Shown: one piece after another, positions 1 to 9,072 of the stretch | Numbering within the stretch: the stretch's first letter is position 1 | Layout: every line of letters begins with the position of its first letter | Assembly (NCBI RefSeq): GCF_020829665.1 | Contig: NZ_JAIVFT010000027.1 | Span: 1 to 64,000 of the forward strand | Length of the DNA: 64,000 bases | Direction of reading: 5' to 3' | DNA from: Nostoc sp. CHAB 5824 | Lineage (GTDB): Bacteria > Cyanobacteriota > Cyanobacteriia > Cyanobacteriales > Nostocaceae | Program-made: the position numbers and the translations under genes | The notes under the pieces: generated by a model | What the model was told of the DNA's origin: nothing | The model's database searches: none | What the model saw: only the letters and a program-made list of their open reading frames with translations

Positions 1-215
1 CAAACTATAATATTTTCAAGGTTCGGTTCACTGAATGCGTCGCTATCAAGCTCTCCGCTTCAGGCACTTATTCAATATAACGAACCTAACTCTTTGTGTC
101 AACTATTTTCCCAAAATTATTTTGGATGGCTTTTGTGTCACCATAAAACTCCCCACAGTGCCGGGTTCTAGGCAACAATGGTTTATGCACTGTGCCAACT
201 CAGGAAGGGGGAAGC

Positions 216-1268
216 GTGAATTTTCAGTCGGTTATAGCTTTATTGCATCAGTTCTGGGGCGATCGCGGTTGCCTGATTGCCCAGCCCTACGATATTGAGA
301 AGGGGGCAGGTACTAAGAATCCCCAGACATTTTTAAGAGCATTGGGGCCGGAACCGTGGGCTGTTGCATATGTTGAACCGTGTCGTCGCCCAACAGATGG
401 ACGGTACGGCGAAAACCCTAACCGCTTTCAACACTATTATCAGTACCAAGTTCTGATTAAGCCGTCGCCGGATAATATCCAGGAAATATATCTTGATTCA
501 TTAAGGGTTTTAGGTATTCGTCCTGAAGACCACGATATTCGGTTTGTAGAGGATAACTGGGAAGATGCGACGGTGGGAGCTTGGGGCACTGGGTGGGAAG
601 TATGGTTAGATGGAATGGAAATTACTCAATTTACCTACTTTCAACAGTGTGGGGGAATCGATTGTCGCCCAGTATCGATTGAGATTACATACGGATTAGA
701 GCGGTTGACAATGTATCTCCAGCAAGTGGAGGCAATTACAAAGATTTATTGGACGGACAACATTACTTATGGTGATGTTTACCTCCAGGCAGAGATTGAG
801 CAGTGTACCTACAACTTTGAAGCGTCAAATCCTGAGTTGTTACTGACGCTATTTAATTTGTATGAGCAGGAAGCGACACAATTGACGGAGCGAGGATTGG
901 TCTTGCCTAGCTTAGATTATGTAATGAAGTGTTCGCACACGTTTAATCTGCTAGATGCTAGAGGTGTGATTTCGGTTACAGAGAGAACTCGCTATATTGC
1001 TAGGATTCGGCATTTGGCTAGGAAGGTAGCTCATTTATATGTTGAGCAAAGGGAGAAGTTGGGTTTTCCTTTGCTCAAAAATTTACAACCAGTCATACAG
1101 CCACCTGTTTTACAGCCAGTTTTGCAGCAACTTGTTTCACAACCGGTCTTAGTACAAGCTGTTTCAGAGTATACAGTTAAATCTCGTTATCAATATATTA
1201 TTGATTGGCTGTTTTTGATTCCAATTATCTCTTATATCCTTTGGGTAATACTTTCATTGTTTCGGTAG
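216..1268 (+). CDS. glyQ: Glycine--tRNA ligase alpha subunit with C-terminal membrane tail
   Basis: Alpha chain of bacterial tetrameric glycyl-tRNA synthetase, which charges tRNA-Gly together with GlyS (not in this window). The class II core covers residues 1 to about 290, with the strongly conserved stretches TDGRYGENPNR, FVEDNWE and EITQFTYFQQ. The start is taken at GTG 216 because a strong Shine-Dalgarno, AGGAAGGGGG, lies 4 bases upstream (202-211) and the protein then begins VNFQS like other GlyQ; an in-frame GTG at 192 is less likely. The core ends where usual GlyQ proteins of about 290-300 residues end, but here about 60 more residues follow: a Gln/Pro/Val-rich linker of degenerate QPVL repeats (about 291-320), then a single hydrophobic helix near 325-349 ending at the C-terminus. 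This looks like a tail anchor. Cyanobacterial synthetases with an appended membrane (CAAD) domain are known, but this tail is much shorter than CAAD. Confidence 0.95.
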   Translation: MNFQSVIALLHQFWGDRGCLIAQPYDIEKGAGTKNPQTFLRALGPEPWAVAYVEPCRRPTDGRYGENPNRFQHYYQYQVLIKPSPDNIQEIYLDSLRVLGIRPEDHDIRFVEDNWEDATVGAWGTGWEVWLDGMEITQFTYFQQCGGIDCRPVSIEITYGLERLTMYLQQVEAITKIYWTDNITYGDVYLQAEIEQCTYNFEASNPELLLTLFNLYEQEATQLTERGLVLPSLDYVMKCSHTFNLLDARGVISVTERTRYIARIRHLARKVAHLYVEQREKLGFPLLKNLQPVIQPPVLQPVLQQLVSQPVLVQAVSEYTVKSRYQYIIDWLFLIPIISYILWVILSLFR

Positions 1269-1782
1269 GAAAGTTTATGTATTAAACAATATAAACGATC
1301 CAGGTACTTGTTACCTAGTAAGAAGATGTTTGATGAAGTCTAATTTATTACTCGCCTAAGCGACTAGAAGTTGCAGCTACACAAACAAAACCTGCCTCCA
1401 TAGGTTAGCAATCTCTTGATTTTGCATTCTCTAAGCTAGGTATATCTTGATGATGTGGCTATTCCTAAAGATCGGAAATATCATTAAATCTTGAGCCTTG
1501 AATATAAAAGCTACAAGGATAAGGCCCGCCAGTGCGGGCTTTGTTTGTATAAAGCTGATGGACTATATTTCACCACAAGCATAAAAATTTTTCGCTGTTG
1601 CTGATTTAAAGAGATGAAAAACTCACGCAGAGGCGCTCCAAGCGCAGATAATAAGAGTTTAGAATATTTTATTTTTGAATTTCATAGCCAAATTCAGCAA
1701 TGCCGATTTTTCTCTATTGCTGCCCTAGTTATTTTTAAGTCAGCTGCAAATTCGAGTTGTCAGGTGCTTTTACAAAAATCTT
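1269..1782. other. Intergenic region glyQ-comEC
   Basis: About 510 bases without a convincing gene. It holds one clear hairpin terminator, described separately. A short repeat fragment reading CAGAGGCGCTCCAAGCGC lies near 1625-1645; similar fragments occur in other gaps of this window. I see no ribosome binding site for the short reading frames here. Confidence 0.5.
1524..1548 (+). terminator. Rho-independent-type terminator
   Basis: A GCCCGC stem, CAGT loop and GCGGGC stem are followed by TTTGTTTGT. The GC-rich stem with a T-rich tail fits an intrinsic terminator on the plus strand. It lies about 250 bases after the glyQ stop, so it could end the glyQ transcript or an untranslated RNA. Confidence 0.7.
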
Positions 1783-4137
1783 ATGATTCAAACCAGTGGT
1801 GTAATTATTTGTCTTGGCTACATTTTCGGGTTGCTGTTTACAGCAGTTCCTTGGGGTGGTGTGTGGATTTTGGTTCTGGGGATAGTAGGAGCAATTCTTT
1901 TTAGAAGACGCACTATTTCACAGCAATTTGCTCAAAAACCAGAAAATGCTGGAAGCAAGAATAAAGCAGTGTCTAATATATGGCAAACTACTCCTCATGC
2001 TCGAATATGGCTAGCTGCTGGTTTGGTAGGATTATTAGCAACTTTATATTTTCAATGGCGAGTGCCGCAACCAGGTGCAAAAGATATTAGTCAGTTCGTC
2101 CCGCCTGGAAATAGCAGTAATCAAGAACAATTAGTAATTGTTCGTGGCGAAGTGGCGAGTAATCCCCGATTGACTCGCAGTCAGCGAGGACAATTTTGGC
2201 TAGAAGCGACTCAACTAGATGAAGTCAAAAATGAAAAAGGTTCAGCAGGTGTCCCAAAAGGGGTTACAGGCAAATTATATGTGACAGTGCCTATACTTCA
2301 AGCTACTGGGTTATACCCTAGTCAACAAATTGCAGTGACTGGAATTTTGTACAAACCAAAGGCGGCTTCTAATCCTGGTGGTTTCGACTTTCAAAAGTTT
2401 CTCAAGCAAGAAGGAACGTTTGCTGGTTTGATTGGGCGACAGATAAATGTTTTGGATCAGGAACGTAAATGGGGATGGTGGCAAATTCGGGAGCGGATTG
2501 TGCGATCGCAAGTTCGTTGGTTGGGTATCCCTGAAGGGCCTCTTGTCAGTGCAATGGTGTTGGGAAGCAAAGCTGTTGATTTACCCTACGATATCCGCGA
2601 CTTATTTGTACAAGCTGGATTAGCTCATGCTTTAGCAGCTTCCGGGTTCCAAACTTCTTTGATTTTAAGTGTGATCTTACAATTAACGAGGCGGGCAAGA
2701 AAAGGAACGCAATTTATTCTTGGCTTTTTGGCTTTAATCATTTTTCTGAGTTTAACAGGTTTTCAACCTGCGGTTCTCAGAGCCGTAATTATGGGGTTTG
2801 CGGCATTAGTTGGTTTGCTATTAAAAAGAAAAGTAAAACAGTTCGGCTCATTACTATTAGCAGCAACTCTATTATTAGTATTTAATCCTCTATGGATTTG
2901 GGATTTAGGCTTTCAATTGAGTTTTTTAGCAACACTGGGATTAGTCGTAACTGTGCCCCCATTAGTTAACCGCCTAGCATGGTTACCACCTGCGATCGCT
3001 GCATTGATTGCCGTTCCCCTAGCTGCCACTATTTGGACTTTACCTGTGCAACTTTTTGTTTTTGGGGTGGTACCATCTTATAGTTTGTTGCTGAATGTGG
3101 TTAGTACTCCATTAATTTCTATTATTAGTATAGGTGGAATCATCAGTGCTTTAGTAGGTTTAATTTGGACTGAGGCAGGAAGTTTCCTGGCTGGAGTGTT
3201 GCATTACCCTACTGATTGGCTAATTAAACTCGTTGAATTTTTCAGCAAGTTGCCAGGGAATTCTGTTGCTGTAGGTAGCATATCTACTTGGCAGCTTATA
3301 GCAATTTATGTGCTGATTATATTGGTTTGGCTAGTGCCTTGGTGGCAGCGACGGTGGTGGTTTGCTAATTTGATTGCGATTGGTTTAGTATTCATCCCCC
3401 TTTGGCATTCTACAAATACATTGTTTAGAATAACAGTATTAGAATCTGGTACAGAACCAATTGTAGTTGTTCAAGATAAAGGTACAGTAACTGTAATTAA
3501 TAGTGGTGATGAAGGTACAGGACGTTTCACAATCCTACCGTTTTTACAACAGCAGGGTGTAAATCAAATTAATTGGGCGATCGCAACTGATTTCCAAGGC
3601 AATGAAAGTAATGCTTGGTTGGAATTACTGCAACGTTTACCAATCAAAAACTTTTACGAATATTCCCCCAAGCCAGAAAATTCTATTACAATTCAGGCAA
3701 TCCAACAAGAATTACAAAAGTATCAGGGAGCTTACCAACCGTTGGCAGTTGGTCAAGCTGTGAAAACGGGTTCAATAGTGGCACAATTGATTAACGATCA
3801 ATTACCCATCTTACAATTGCAAATTTTAGACCAGAATTGGTTATTAGTAGGTAATATCAAATCTCAAGAGGTACAGCAACTAGTTAAAAGTGGGAGTTTG
3901 TCTCGTCCACAAGTACTGTGGTGTGCCCCTCAGTCATTAAAAGATTTAGTTATTGCTTTGCAACCACAAGTGGCGATCGCTTCTTCTGCAAACTTAGATA
4001 CAAAAGCTTTATCTGAACTGAATCAAAGCCAAACAAAACTGTTTTTTACAGGACGCGATGGGGCTATTCAATGGACACCTAATGGTCAGTTTGAGGCGTT
4101 TATTGAAGCTACAGAAAATAAGTCTTCTATCTTATAA
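1783..4137 (+). CDS. comEC: ComEC/Rec2 family DNA-uptake channel protein
   Basis: Polytopic inner-membrane protein of the natural transformation machinery that carries single-stranded DNA into the cytoplasm. Hydrophobic helices near residues 5-30 and 65-85 precede a DUF4131-like soluble domain (about 90-185). The membrane Competence domain (about 230-530) carries the typical stretch LAHALAASGFQTSLI and many hydrophobic helices. The C-terminal 230 residues align in position with the metallo-beta-lactamase-like domain of ComEC, but the metal-binding HxHxDH motif is absent: the corresponding place, near residue 600, reads IATDFQGNESN. The nuclease-like domain therefore appears inactive. There is no strong ribosome binding site before the ATG, and the gene stands alone. 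The family call is secure; the loss of the metal site is read directly from the sequence. Confidence 0.9.
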   Translation: MIQTSGVIICLGYIFGLLFTAVPWGGVWILVLGIVGAILFRRRTISQQFAQKPENAGSKNKAVSNIWQTTPHARIWLAAGLVGLLATLYFQWRVPQPGAKDISQFVPPGNSSNQEQLVIVRGEVASNPRLTRSQRGQFWLEATQLDEVKNEKGSAGVPKGVTGKLYVTVPILQATGLYPSQQIAVTGILYKPKAASNPGGFDFQKFLKQEGTFAGLIGRQINVLDQERKWGWWQIRERIVRSQVRWLGIPEGPLVSAMVLGSKAVDLPYDIRDLFVQAGLAHALAASGFQTSLILSVILQLTRRARKGTQFILGFLALIIFLSLTGFQPAVLRAVIMGFAALVGLLLKRKVKQFGSLLLAATLLLVFNPLWIWDLGFQLSFLATLGLVVTVPPLVNRLAWLPPAIAALIAVPLAATIWTLPVQLFVFGVVPSYSLLLNVVSTPLISIISIGGIISALVGLIWTEAGSFLAGVLHYPTDWLIKLVEFFSKLPGNSVAVGSISTWQLIAIYVLIILVWLVPWWQRRWWFANLIAIGLVFIPLWHSTNTLFRITVLESGTEPIVVVQDKGTVTVINSGDEGTGRFTILPFLQQQGVNQINWAIATDFQGNESNAWLELLQRLPIKNFYEYSPKPENSITIQAIQQELQKYQGAYQPLAVGQAVKTGSIVAQLINDQLPILQLQILDQNWLLVGNIKSQEVQQLVKSGSLSRPQVLWCAPQSLKDLVIALQPQVAIASSANLDTKALSELNQSQTKLFFTGRDGAIQWTPNGQFEAFIEATENKSSIL

Positions 4138-4347
4138 AAAATGCACAAAACAGTAAATTTAAAAGCATAATACTTATTTTTAAATCAAGTCTAACTAAAG
4201 ATAGATGTATGGTCATTATGAAGGAAGTAATCTCTCGAAAGGTATTAAGAAAGTTAATTCCCTGACTAGATGCTTAGGGTAATGTTTGTATTTATATATG
4301 TGGTGATACGGGCTACTCACAGGAAAATATATATTTAATTAAAAAAG

Positions 4348-6018
4348 ATGGAAATGGGAAGTTTAATTGAATTTAACTTGTTTGCTCCTCGTAACAAAGG
4401 AGCAGCTTTAATTGGGTCTTTTTCTGAGTGGAAAGAAATCCCAATGAAAAAAAGTGAAGATGGTTATTTCCGCACTCAAGTAAAACTGGAAGACGGCATT
4501 TATGAATATAAATTTCGTGTTCAAAGTAAAAGCCCAAATTTTGCACTTGATGAATGGGTAGATGTTATTGATCCTCAAGCAACAGATGTTAATGAAACAG
4601 AAAAATGTAGCATGGTGCGGATTAAAGATGGGCAACGCATTATTGATACTTACGTTTGGCAAAATGACGAAAAACCGTTGCCTGAGAATCGTGAATTAGT
4701 CATATATGAAATGCATGTTGCAGATTTTACTAGTGATGAGGTTGGAGTTGACAAACAAGGCAAATATTTAGGGGTAATTGCCAAATTAGATTATCTGGTT
4801 GAATTGGGAGTTAATGCAATTGAATTAATGCCAGTTAATGAGTACCCTGGTAACTATAGCTGGGGCTATAAAGTACGCCATTTCTTTGCGACAGAATCTA
4901 GTTACGGTTCAACAGAAGATTTAAAGCGATTAATAGATGAGTGTCATGCTAGAGGCATTCGCGTTTTTATGGATGGAATTTATAACCATACAGATGAAGA
5001 ATGCCCGTTAATGCTGATTGACAGGAATTACTGGTATTACGAACACATGCATTATCCCGAAGATCCAGATAATTACTGGGGCCCAGAGTTTAACTATGAT
5101 AGTTATGATAAAAAATTAGATGTTAAACCTGCATGGAGATACGTTGGAGATGTAGTGCAATTTTGGATTCAGGAGTATCACATTGATGGAATTCGTTTTG
5201 ATGCGGTGCGTCAATTGGCTAACTTTGAATTTCTAGACTGGCTGGCGAAGCAAGGGAAAAACCATGCTGCACCCAAACAGTTTTACAATATTGCTGAACA
5301 TATTCCCGATACAAAGACTGTAGTTGAGCCAGATGGGCCATTAGATGCTTGTTGGCATGAAAGCTTTCGGTACTTTATAGTTCCCTATATTAGTGGAGAA
5401 ACATTTGATTTAGAACAACTCAAGCAAATTTTAGATCCCAAGCAGCAAGGTTATGCAAATGCTACCAATGTGATCAATTATTTGGCAACCCACGATCGCG
5501 AACGTCTATTGCGAGAATTAGGCGATCGCGGTATCTTTGACACAGACGCACTTAAGCGAGCGAAGTTAGCAGTCGTTCTCTTAATGACAGCGATGGGTAT
5601 ACCAATGCTGTGGATGGGAGAAGAGTTTGGCGAATACCAGCAAAAAAGCAAAGATGTCACTAAACCACAGAAGATTAATTGGTCTTTGTTAGAAGGCGAC
5701 CAGAATCGTAATTTATTTGAGCATTATCAAAAACTCATTGCTCTACGCAAGCAGAATCTAGCCTTGCAAAGTGACAATATCGAGTTTTTCTACGAAAATG
5801 CCAATGATAAAGTGTTGGCTTATACCCGCTGGGATGAGCATAATTCTCGTGTGGTTGTCGTGGCAAATTTCTCCGACCAAAATTTAAATGAATATAAAAT
5901 TTCAGACTTCCCATCTGCTGAATATTGGCGAGATTGGCTCACGAATTGGGAGGTGGAAGTTGGAGAAGATGGTTTAGTCACTGACTTGCCAAGCTATACA
6001 GCCAAAATATTTGTTTAA
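4348..6018 (+). CDS. GH13 family alpha-glucan enzyme (alpha-amylase-like) with N-terminal CBM48-like domain
   Basis: Glycoside hydrolase family 13 protein acting on alpha-1,4 or alpha-1,6 glucans such as glycogen or maltodextrins. Residues 1-95 look like the E-set/CBM48 carbohydrate-binding fold (GSFSEWKEIPM, GIYEYKFRV). The (beta/alpha)8 barrel follows with all four family motifs: region I DGIYNHT (from D209), region II GIRFDAV with nucleophile D285, region III IAEH with acid/base E317, and region IV ATHDRER with D383. The C-terminal 80 residues fit the usual beta-sandwich domain. There is no signal peptide, so it acts in the cytoplasm. The domain order resembles branching enzymes and trehalohydrolases, but I cannot choose the exact reaction from sequence alone. 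Region IV has Thr before HD where Asn is more usual. The gene is monocistronic. Confidence 0.85.
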   Translation: MEMGSLIEFNLFAPRNKGAALIGSFSEWKEIPMKKSEDGYFRTQVKLEDGIYEYKFRVQSKSPNFALDEWVDVIDPQATDVNETEKCSMVRIKDGQRIIDTYVWQNDEKPLPENRELVIYEMHVADFTSDEVGVDKQGKYLGVIAKLDYLVELGVNAIELMPVNEYPGNYSWGYKVRHFFATESSYGSTEDLKRLIDECHARGIRVFMDGIYNHTDEECPLMLIDRNYWYYEHMHYPEDPDNYWGPEFNYDSYDKKLDVKPAWRYVGDVVQFWIQEYHIDGIRFDAVRQLANFEFLDWLAKQGKNHAAPKQFYNIAEHIPDTKTVVEPDGPLDACWHESFRYFIVPYISGETFDLEQLKQILDPKQQGYANATNVINYLATHDRERLLRELGDRGIFDTDALKRAKLAVVLLMTAMGIPMLWMGEEFGEYQQKSKDVTKPQKINWSLLEGDQNRNLFEHYQKLIALRKQNLALQSDNIEFFYENANDKVLAYTRWDEHNSRVVVVANFSDQNLNEYKISDFPSAEYWRDWLTNWEVEVGEDGLVTDLPSYTAKIFV

Positions 6019-6084
6019 CAGTAGTCTGTGAAGAAATCATTGATAGGTAAGAATTGTTCGTTGTTTAAGCTTTAGCCTCCGGCA

Positions 6085-6116
6085 AAAACAAACGTGTAAA
6101 ATCTTAGGTTTGTTTT
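6085..6116. terminator. Weak A/T-rich inverted repeat between convergent genes
   Basis: AAAACAAAC and GTTTGTTTT pair perfectly across a 14-base loop between the GH13 gene and the opposing pseudogene. It could terminate in either direction, but the stem is A/T-rich and the loop is long. Confidence 0.3.
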
Positions 6117-7793
6117 ATGTCAATACTCGTAAGTTGGCAAAGGTATTCATAAACGCATCCCATCTACGATTTGAGGCAAACAATCCTTCAGAGGAGGATA
6201 CAAACGCTCGAATTTCGCCGTTTCTGGCTTGACTTGCGCTTCTAAGAGCTTGTTGATATAAAATAAAACTCCCTATACTCAAACAGCAAGAGATTAGCAA
6301 CCCAATACACACTGCAATTAGCAGAAATCTTTGCAGTCTAGCCATTTTTTTCTCTTGTTCTAGTCGTGCTTCTACCTCTTTGGCCCGTGCTGCCTCTAAT
6401 GCCGTTTGCACTTCGCGTCGTTCACATTCAATACTTGCAGCTAAAAATTGATAATCCAAATCGCTCAGACTTTTGCCCTGCATCCAATTTTGAGTATCTT
6501 TTAAAGCCTGTCCTCGCAAAAGACGCGATTCATCTTTAAAGGAAGAAGCTACCAAGAATTGAATGTTTGCGAGTAAGGGCGGAGATTGGCTAAGTTCTTG
6601 ATTACCCATTCAGCATTGAAAACATTCCGATAGATGGGATTTTTAATTTTGAGATAGCCATTGTGTTTTTCGACTAAACCAGATAACAACAGTTCTGCCT
6701 GTTCTTGACTATCATCGGTTGGGACAGAAAGATCAGAAAATGAAGCATCAATTGTGTCTTTTATCTGTCCCCTGTTCCCTGCCCCCTGCCCCTGTGCTGA
6801 CTCTGCTTGCAACACTCGTTGGTAAAGCCCTAGTAATCTTCCAGCTCGATGTTCGTTAAAAAGTAGGCGATCGCGAATTGTGCGGAGGTGTTCGGGATCG
6901 TCGTTGGCTTGCCAGTGTTGAATAATCTGCGATCGCACAAATTGTTCTACCCAAGATGTTTCAGTTTCTGGCGGTAAATCAATTTTTCTATTAGATGTTT
7001 TTAAAGCTGTGTGGACAATTAACTGACAAAGTTTTTGGGTAAGAAATGGTTGTCCCTCTGTCCAGTAAATAATTTCTTGAAGTACTGCTTCGGGTTGAGT
7101 TATAACTTCCTCTAATCCCTTTAGCAATGGTCTGGCTTCATGGAGTCGAAAGCCGTGTAAATCTATTGCTGTGCCAATGTTAAAAGGTGTGCGACATTTA
7201 TCAGAAATTAAATCAGATGGACTAGCTACCCCAAATAACGCAAATCCTAAACGTTGAAAATTCGGGTCGTATGCCTGCTGATTATAGCAATGACGAATCC
7301 AGGCAAAAAAGTCACTGACAGGAAAACTCAAACTTAACAAACTATCAATCTCATCAATGAAAATGAAAATACGTTCGGCTTTGGCGTTTGGCAAAGATTC
7401 ACTTTGAACATTTGGCAGCAAAACTTCTTGTACAAACTGGTGTAGTTTTTGCACTGAGGAAATACCTGCTTGCATCTCCCACCATTGTTTAAATTTGACT
7501 TTTCCGACCAGATTTAAGCCGTAGAACAAGCTGATAATAACACCTTTGTACCATTGTTCCGGTGTCGTATCCTCGCTACCCAATGTGGTCACATCCAAGT
7601 AAACACAGCTATAGCCTTCTTGTCTGAGACGATAACTTGTGCGCTGTAGTAGCGATGACTTACCCATCTGGCGAGAACTGAAGACGTAACAAAAATTACC
7701 AGCCTTCAAGCTTGTATAAAGTTTTTCGTCTGCCTGACGGATAACATACGTGGGATCGTCACTGCAAAGACTACCCCCTACCTGGTATCTCAT
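6115..7793 (-). pseudogene. Frameshifted and truncated AAA-like domain protein (AAA_35 / WD40-type family)
   Basis: The first part (7793 to 6549) starts MRYQVGGSL and carries the cyanobacterial AAA-like ATPase domain with a variant P-loop SSRQMGKSSLL and a Walker B IFIFIDEIDSLL. It stops in TFNSW followed by TAG. The usual continuation of this family (SSFKDESRLLRGQALKDTQ..., then one membrane helix and the region before the WD40 repeats) is present in another frame down to 6115. Adding one G to the GG at 6552-6553 would join the two parts into TFNSWVASSFKDESR. The C-terminal WD40 propeller that normally follows is missing: the frame ends after a divergent MNTFANLRVLT. Near 6770-6800 an in-frame low-complexity insertion (GQGAGNRGQ) matches the GGGGCAGGGGG-type filler common in Nostoc intergenic DNA. 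Frameshift plus truncation argue for a dead gene. Confidence 0.8.
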
Positions 7794-8047
7794 ATTGAAG
7801 TGTGATTATCAAACAAAAAGATTATCACAATGATTAGCAATTTGTAGATAGCTTGATAAGAATGTTGTATATCCGAATACGATTTAGTAAGGCGTCTACT
7901 ACCAGAGGATACTGGATGGCTCCTGATTTACTTAGTTTCTTAGAGTGCAAGGCGTAGGAGCAAAGATGATTCTACATCCACCTTGATGGCTGTGATATTA
8001 TGGGAGACTGCTACATACATTTAGAAAAACTAGAAATTGAATCGATC

Positions 8048-8317
8048 ATGGCTCTGACGCAACTGCGGAAACAAGAAATAATTTCCAACTACCAAGTTCA
8101 CGAAACCGACACTGGGTCGGCCGATGTCCAAGTTGCCATGCTAACTGAGCGCATTAACCGCCTCAGCGAACATCTCCAGGCAAATAAAAAAGACCATTCT
8201 TCCCGGCGGGGACTGTTGAAGCTAATTGGTCAGCGCAAGCGTCTTCTAGCCTATATATCACAAGAAAGCCGGGAAAAGTATCAAGCTTTGATCGCTCGTC
8301 TCGGTATTCGAGGATAG
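8048..8317 (+). CDS. rpsO: 30S ribosomal protein S15
   Basis: Primary 16S rRNA-binding protein of the small-subunit central domain. The ATG chosen gives 89 residues, exactly the usual S15 length, starting MALTQLRKQEII; an upstream in-frame ATG at 8000 would add 16 residues that S15 does not have. Family signatures are visible: TGSADVQVAMLTERI, LTERINRLSEHLQANKKDHSSRRGL and the C-terminal YQALIARLGIRG. It lies 12 bases before a PAM68-family gene on the same strand and is almost certainly cotranscribed with it. Confidence 0.98.
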   Translation: MALTQLRKQEIISNYQVHETDTGSADVQVAMLTERINRLSEHLQANKKDHSSRRGLLKLIGQRKRLLAYISQESREKYQALIARLGIRG

Positions 8318-8329
8318 GGATTATCGCTT

Positions 8330-8800
8330 ATGTCTGCTGAAGAATCTGAACGCAGTCGCTTGCCCTTTGAACCAAATAAAAAGCGCCAAAAACCCGCAAA
8401 AACTCAAAGTAAACCAGCAGCACAGCCACAAGAATCTGGCAAACAGGCTGATAGAAAACGGTCTTACACCAAACAAGAGATGGCTATTCCCCAAGTAGTC
8501 AGCCAGCGCATGATCCGCCGAGTAGCTGGGTTCTGTGGTGTACCAACAGCTTTGGGCATTAGCGTCCTGGTTGTCAGCTATCTGCTTGCTATCTACTCTA
8601 AGATCCAACTACCTCCCATCGCCGTGTTATTGGTGAACATGGGATTATTTGGTTTGGGGGTTTTAGGGATAACTTATGGCGTTCTTTCTGCCTCTTGGGA
8701 TGAAGAAAGAGTCGGAAGTTTGCTGGGTTTGGGTGAGTTCAACACCAATTGGGGACGAATGGTGGCAGTTTGGCGCGAAACTCGCCAAAAAAACTCATAA
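8330..8800 (+). CDS. PAM68 family protein (photosystem II assembly factor homologue)
   Basis: A 156-residue membrane protein of the PAM68/DUF3464 family, which in plants and cyanobacteria helps early photosystem II assembly. The basic, Lys/Gln-rich N-terminal third (residues 1-50) is followed by the conserved IPQVVSQRMIRRV stretch, two hydrophobic helices at about 64-87 and 94-117, and a conserved tail SASWDEERVGSLLGLGEFNTNWGRM. It directly follows rpsO, an arrangement I associate with cyanobacteria. The product is expected in the thylakoid membrane. Confidence 0.9.
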   Translation: MSAEESERSRLPFEPNKKRQKPAKTQSKPAAQPQESGKQADRKRSYTKQEMAIPQVVSQRMIRRVAGFCGVPTALGISVLVVSYLLAIYSKIQLPPIAVLLVNMGLFGLGVLGITYGVLSASWDEERVGSLLGLGEFNTNWGRMVAVWRETRQKNS

Positions 8801-8852
8801 TGATCGGCGCTCAGGTATTAGATAACTGCGGTATTGGGTAGATGAAGAAGTG

Positions 8853-8886
8853 AATGTTGAAGTTGAAATTTTATAACTTCAACATT
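8853..8886 (+). terminator. Perfect 12-bp hairpin after rpsO-PAM68
   Basis: AATGTTGAAGTT and AACTTCAACATT pair perfectly around a 10-base loop, 52 bases after the PAM68 stop. There is no immediate run of T, so it may be an mRNA 3' stabiliser or a weak terminator. Confidence 0.4.
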
Positions 8887-9072
8887 GCTAATTAAAATTA
8901 TGTTATCTTTTTGATACCCTATGTCCAGTTATTTAGCAGTAAAATTACTGACTGGGCGCTATATTTTGTAAATAAATTTTATTTTTAACTCTTTGTAATT
9001 AGGCTAATAAGCAACAATAAAGCTAGTCCATTTACAGACAATCTTACTCAATTAATAATCAGGAACTTTCAC

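Noticed and set aside
35..298. 87-residue frame overlapping glyQ
   Set aside because: It lies in another frame of the strongly supported glyQ gene.
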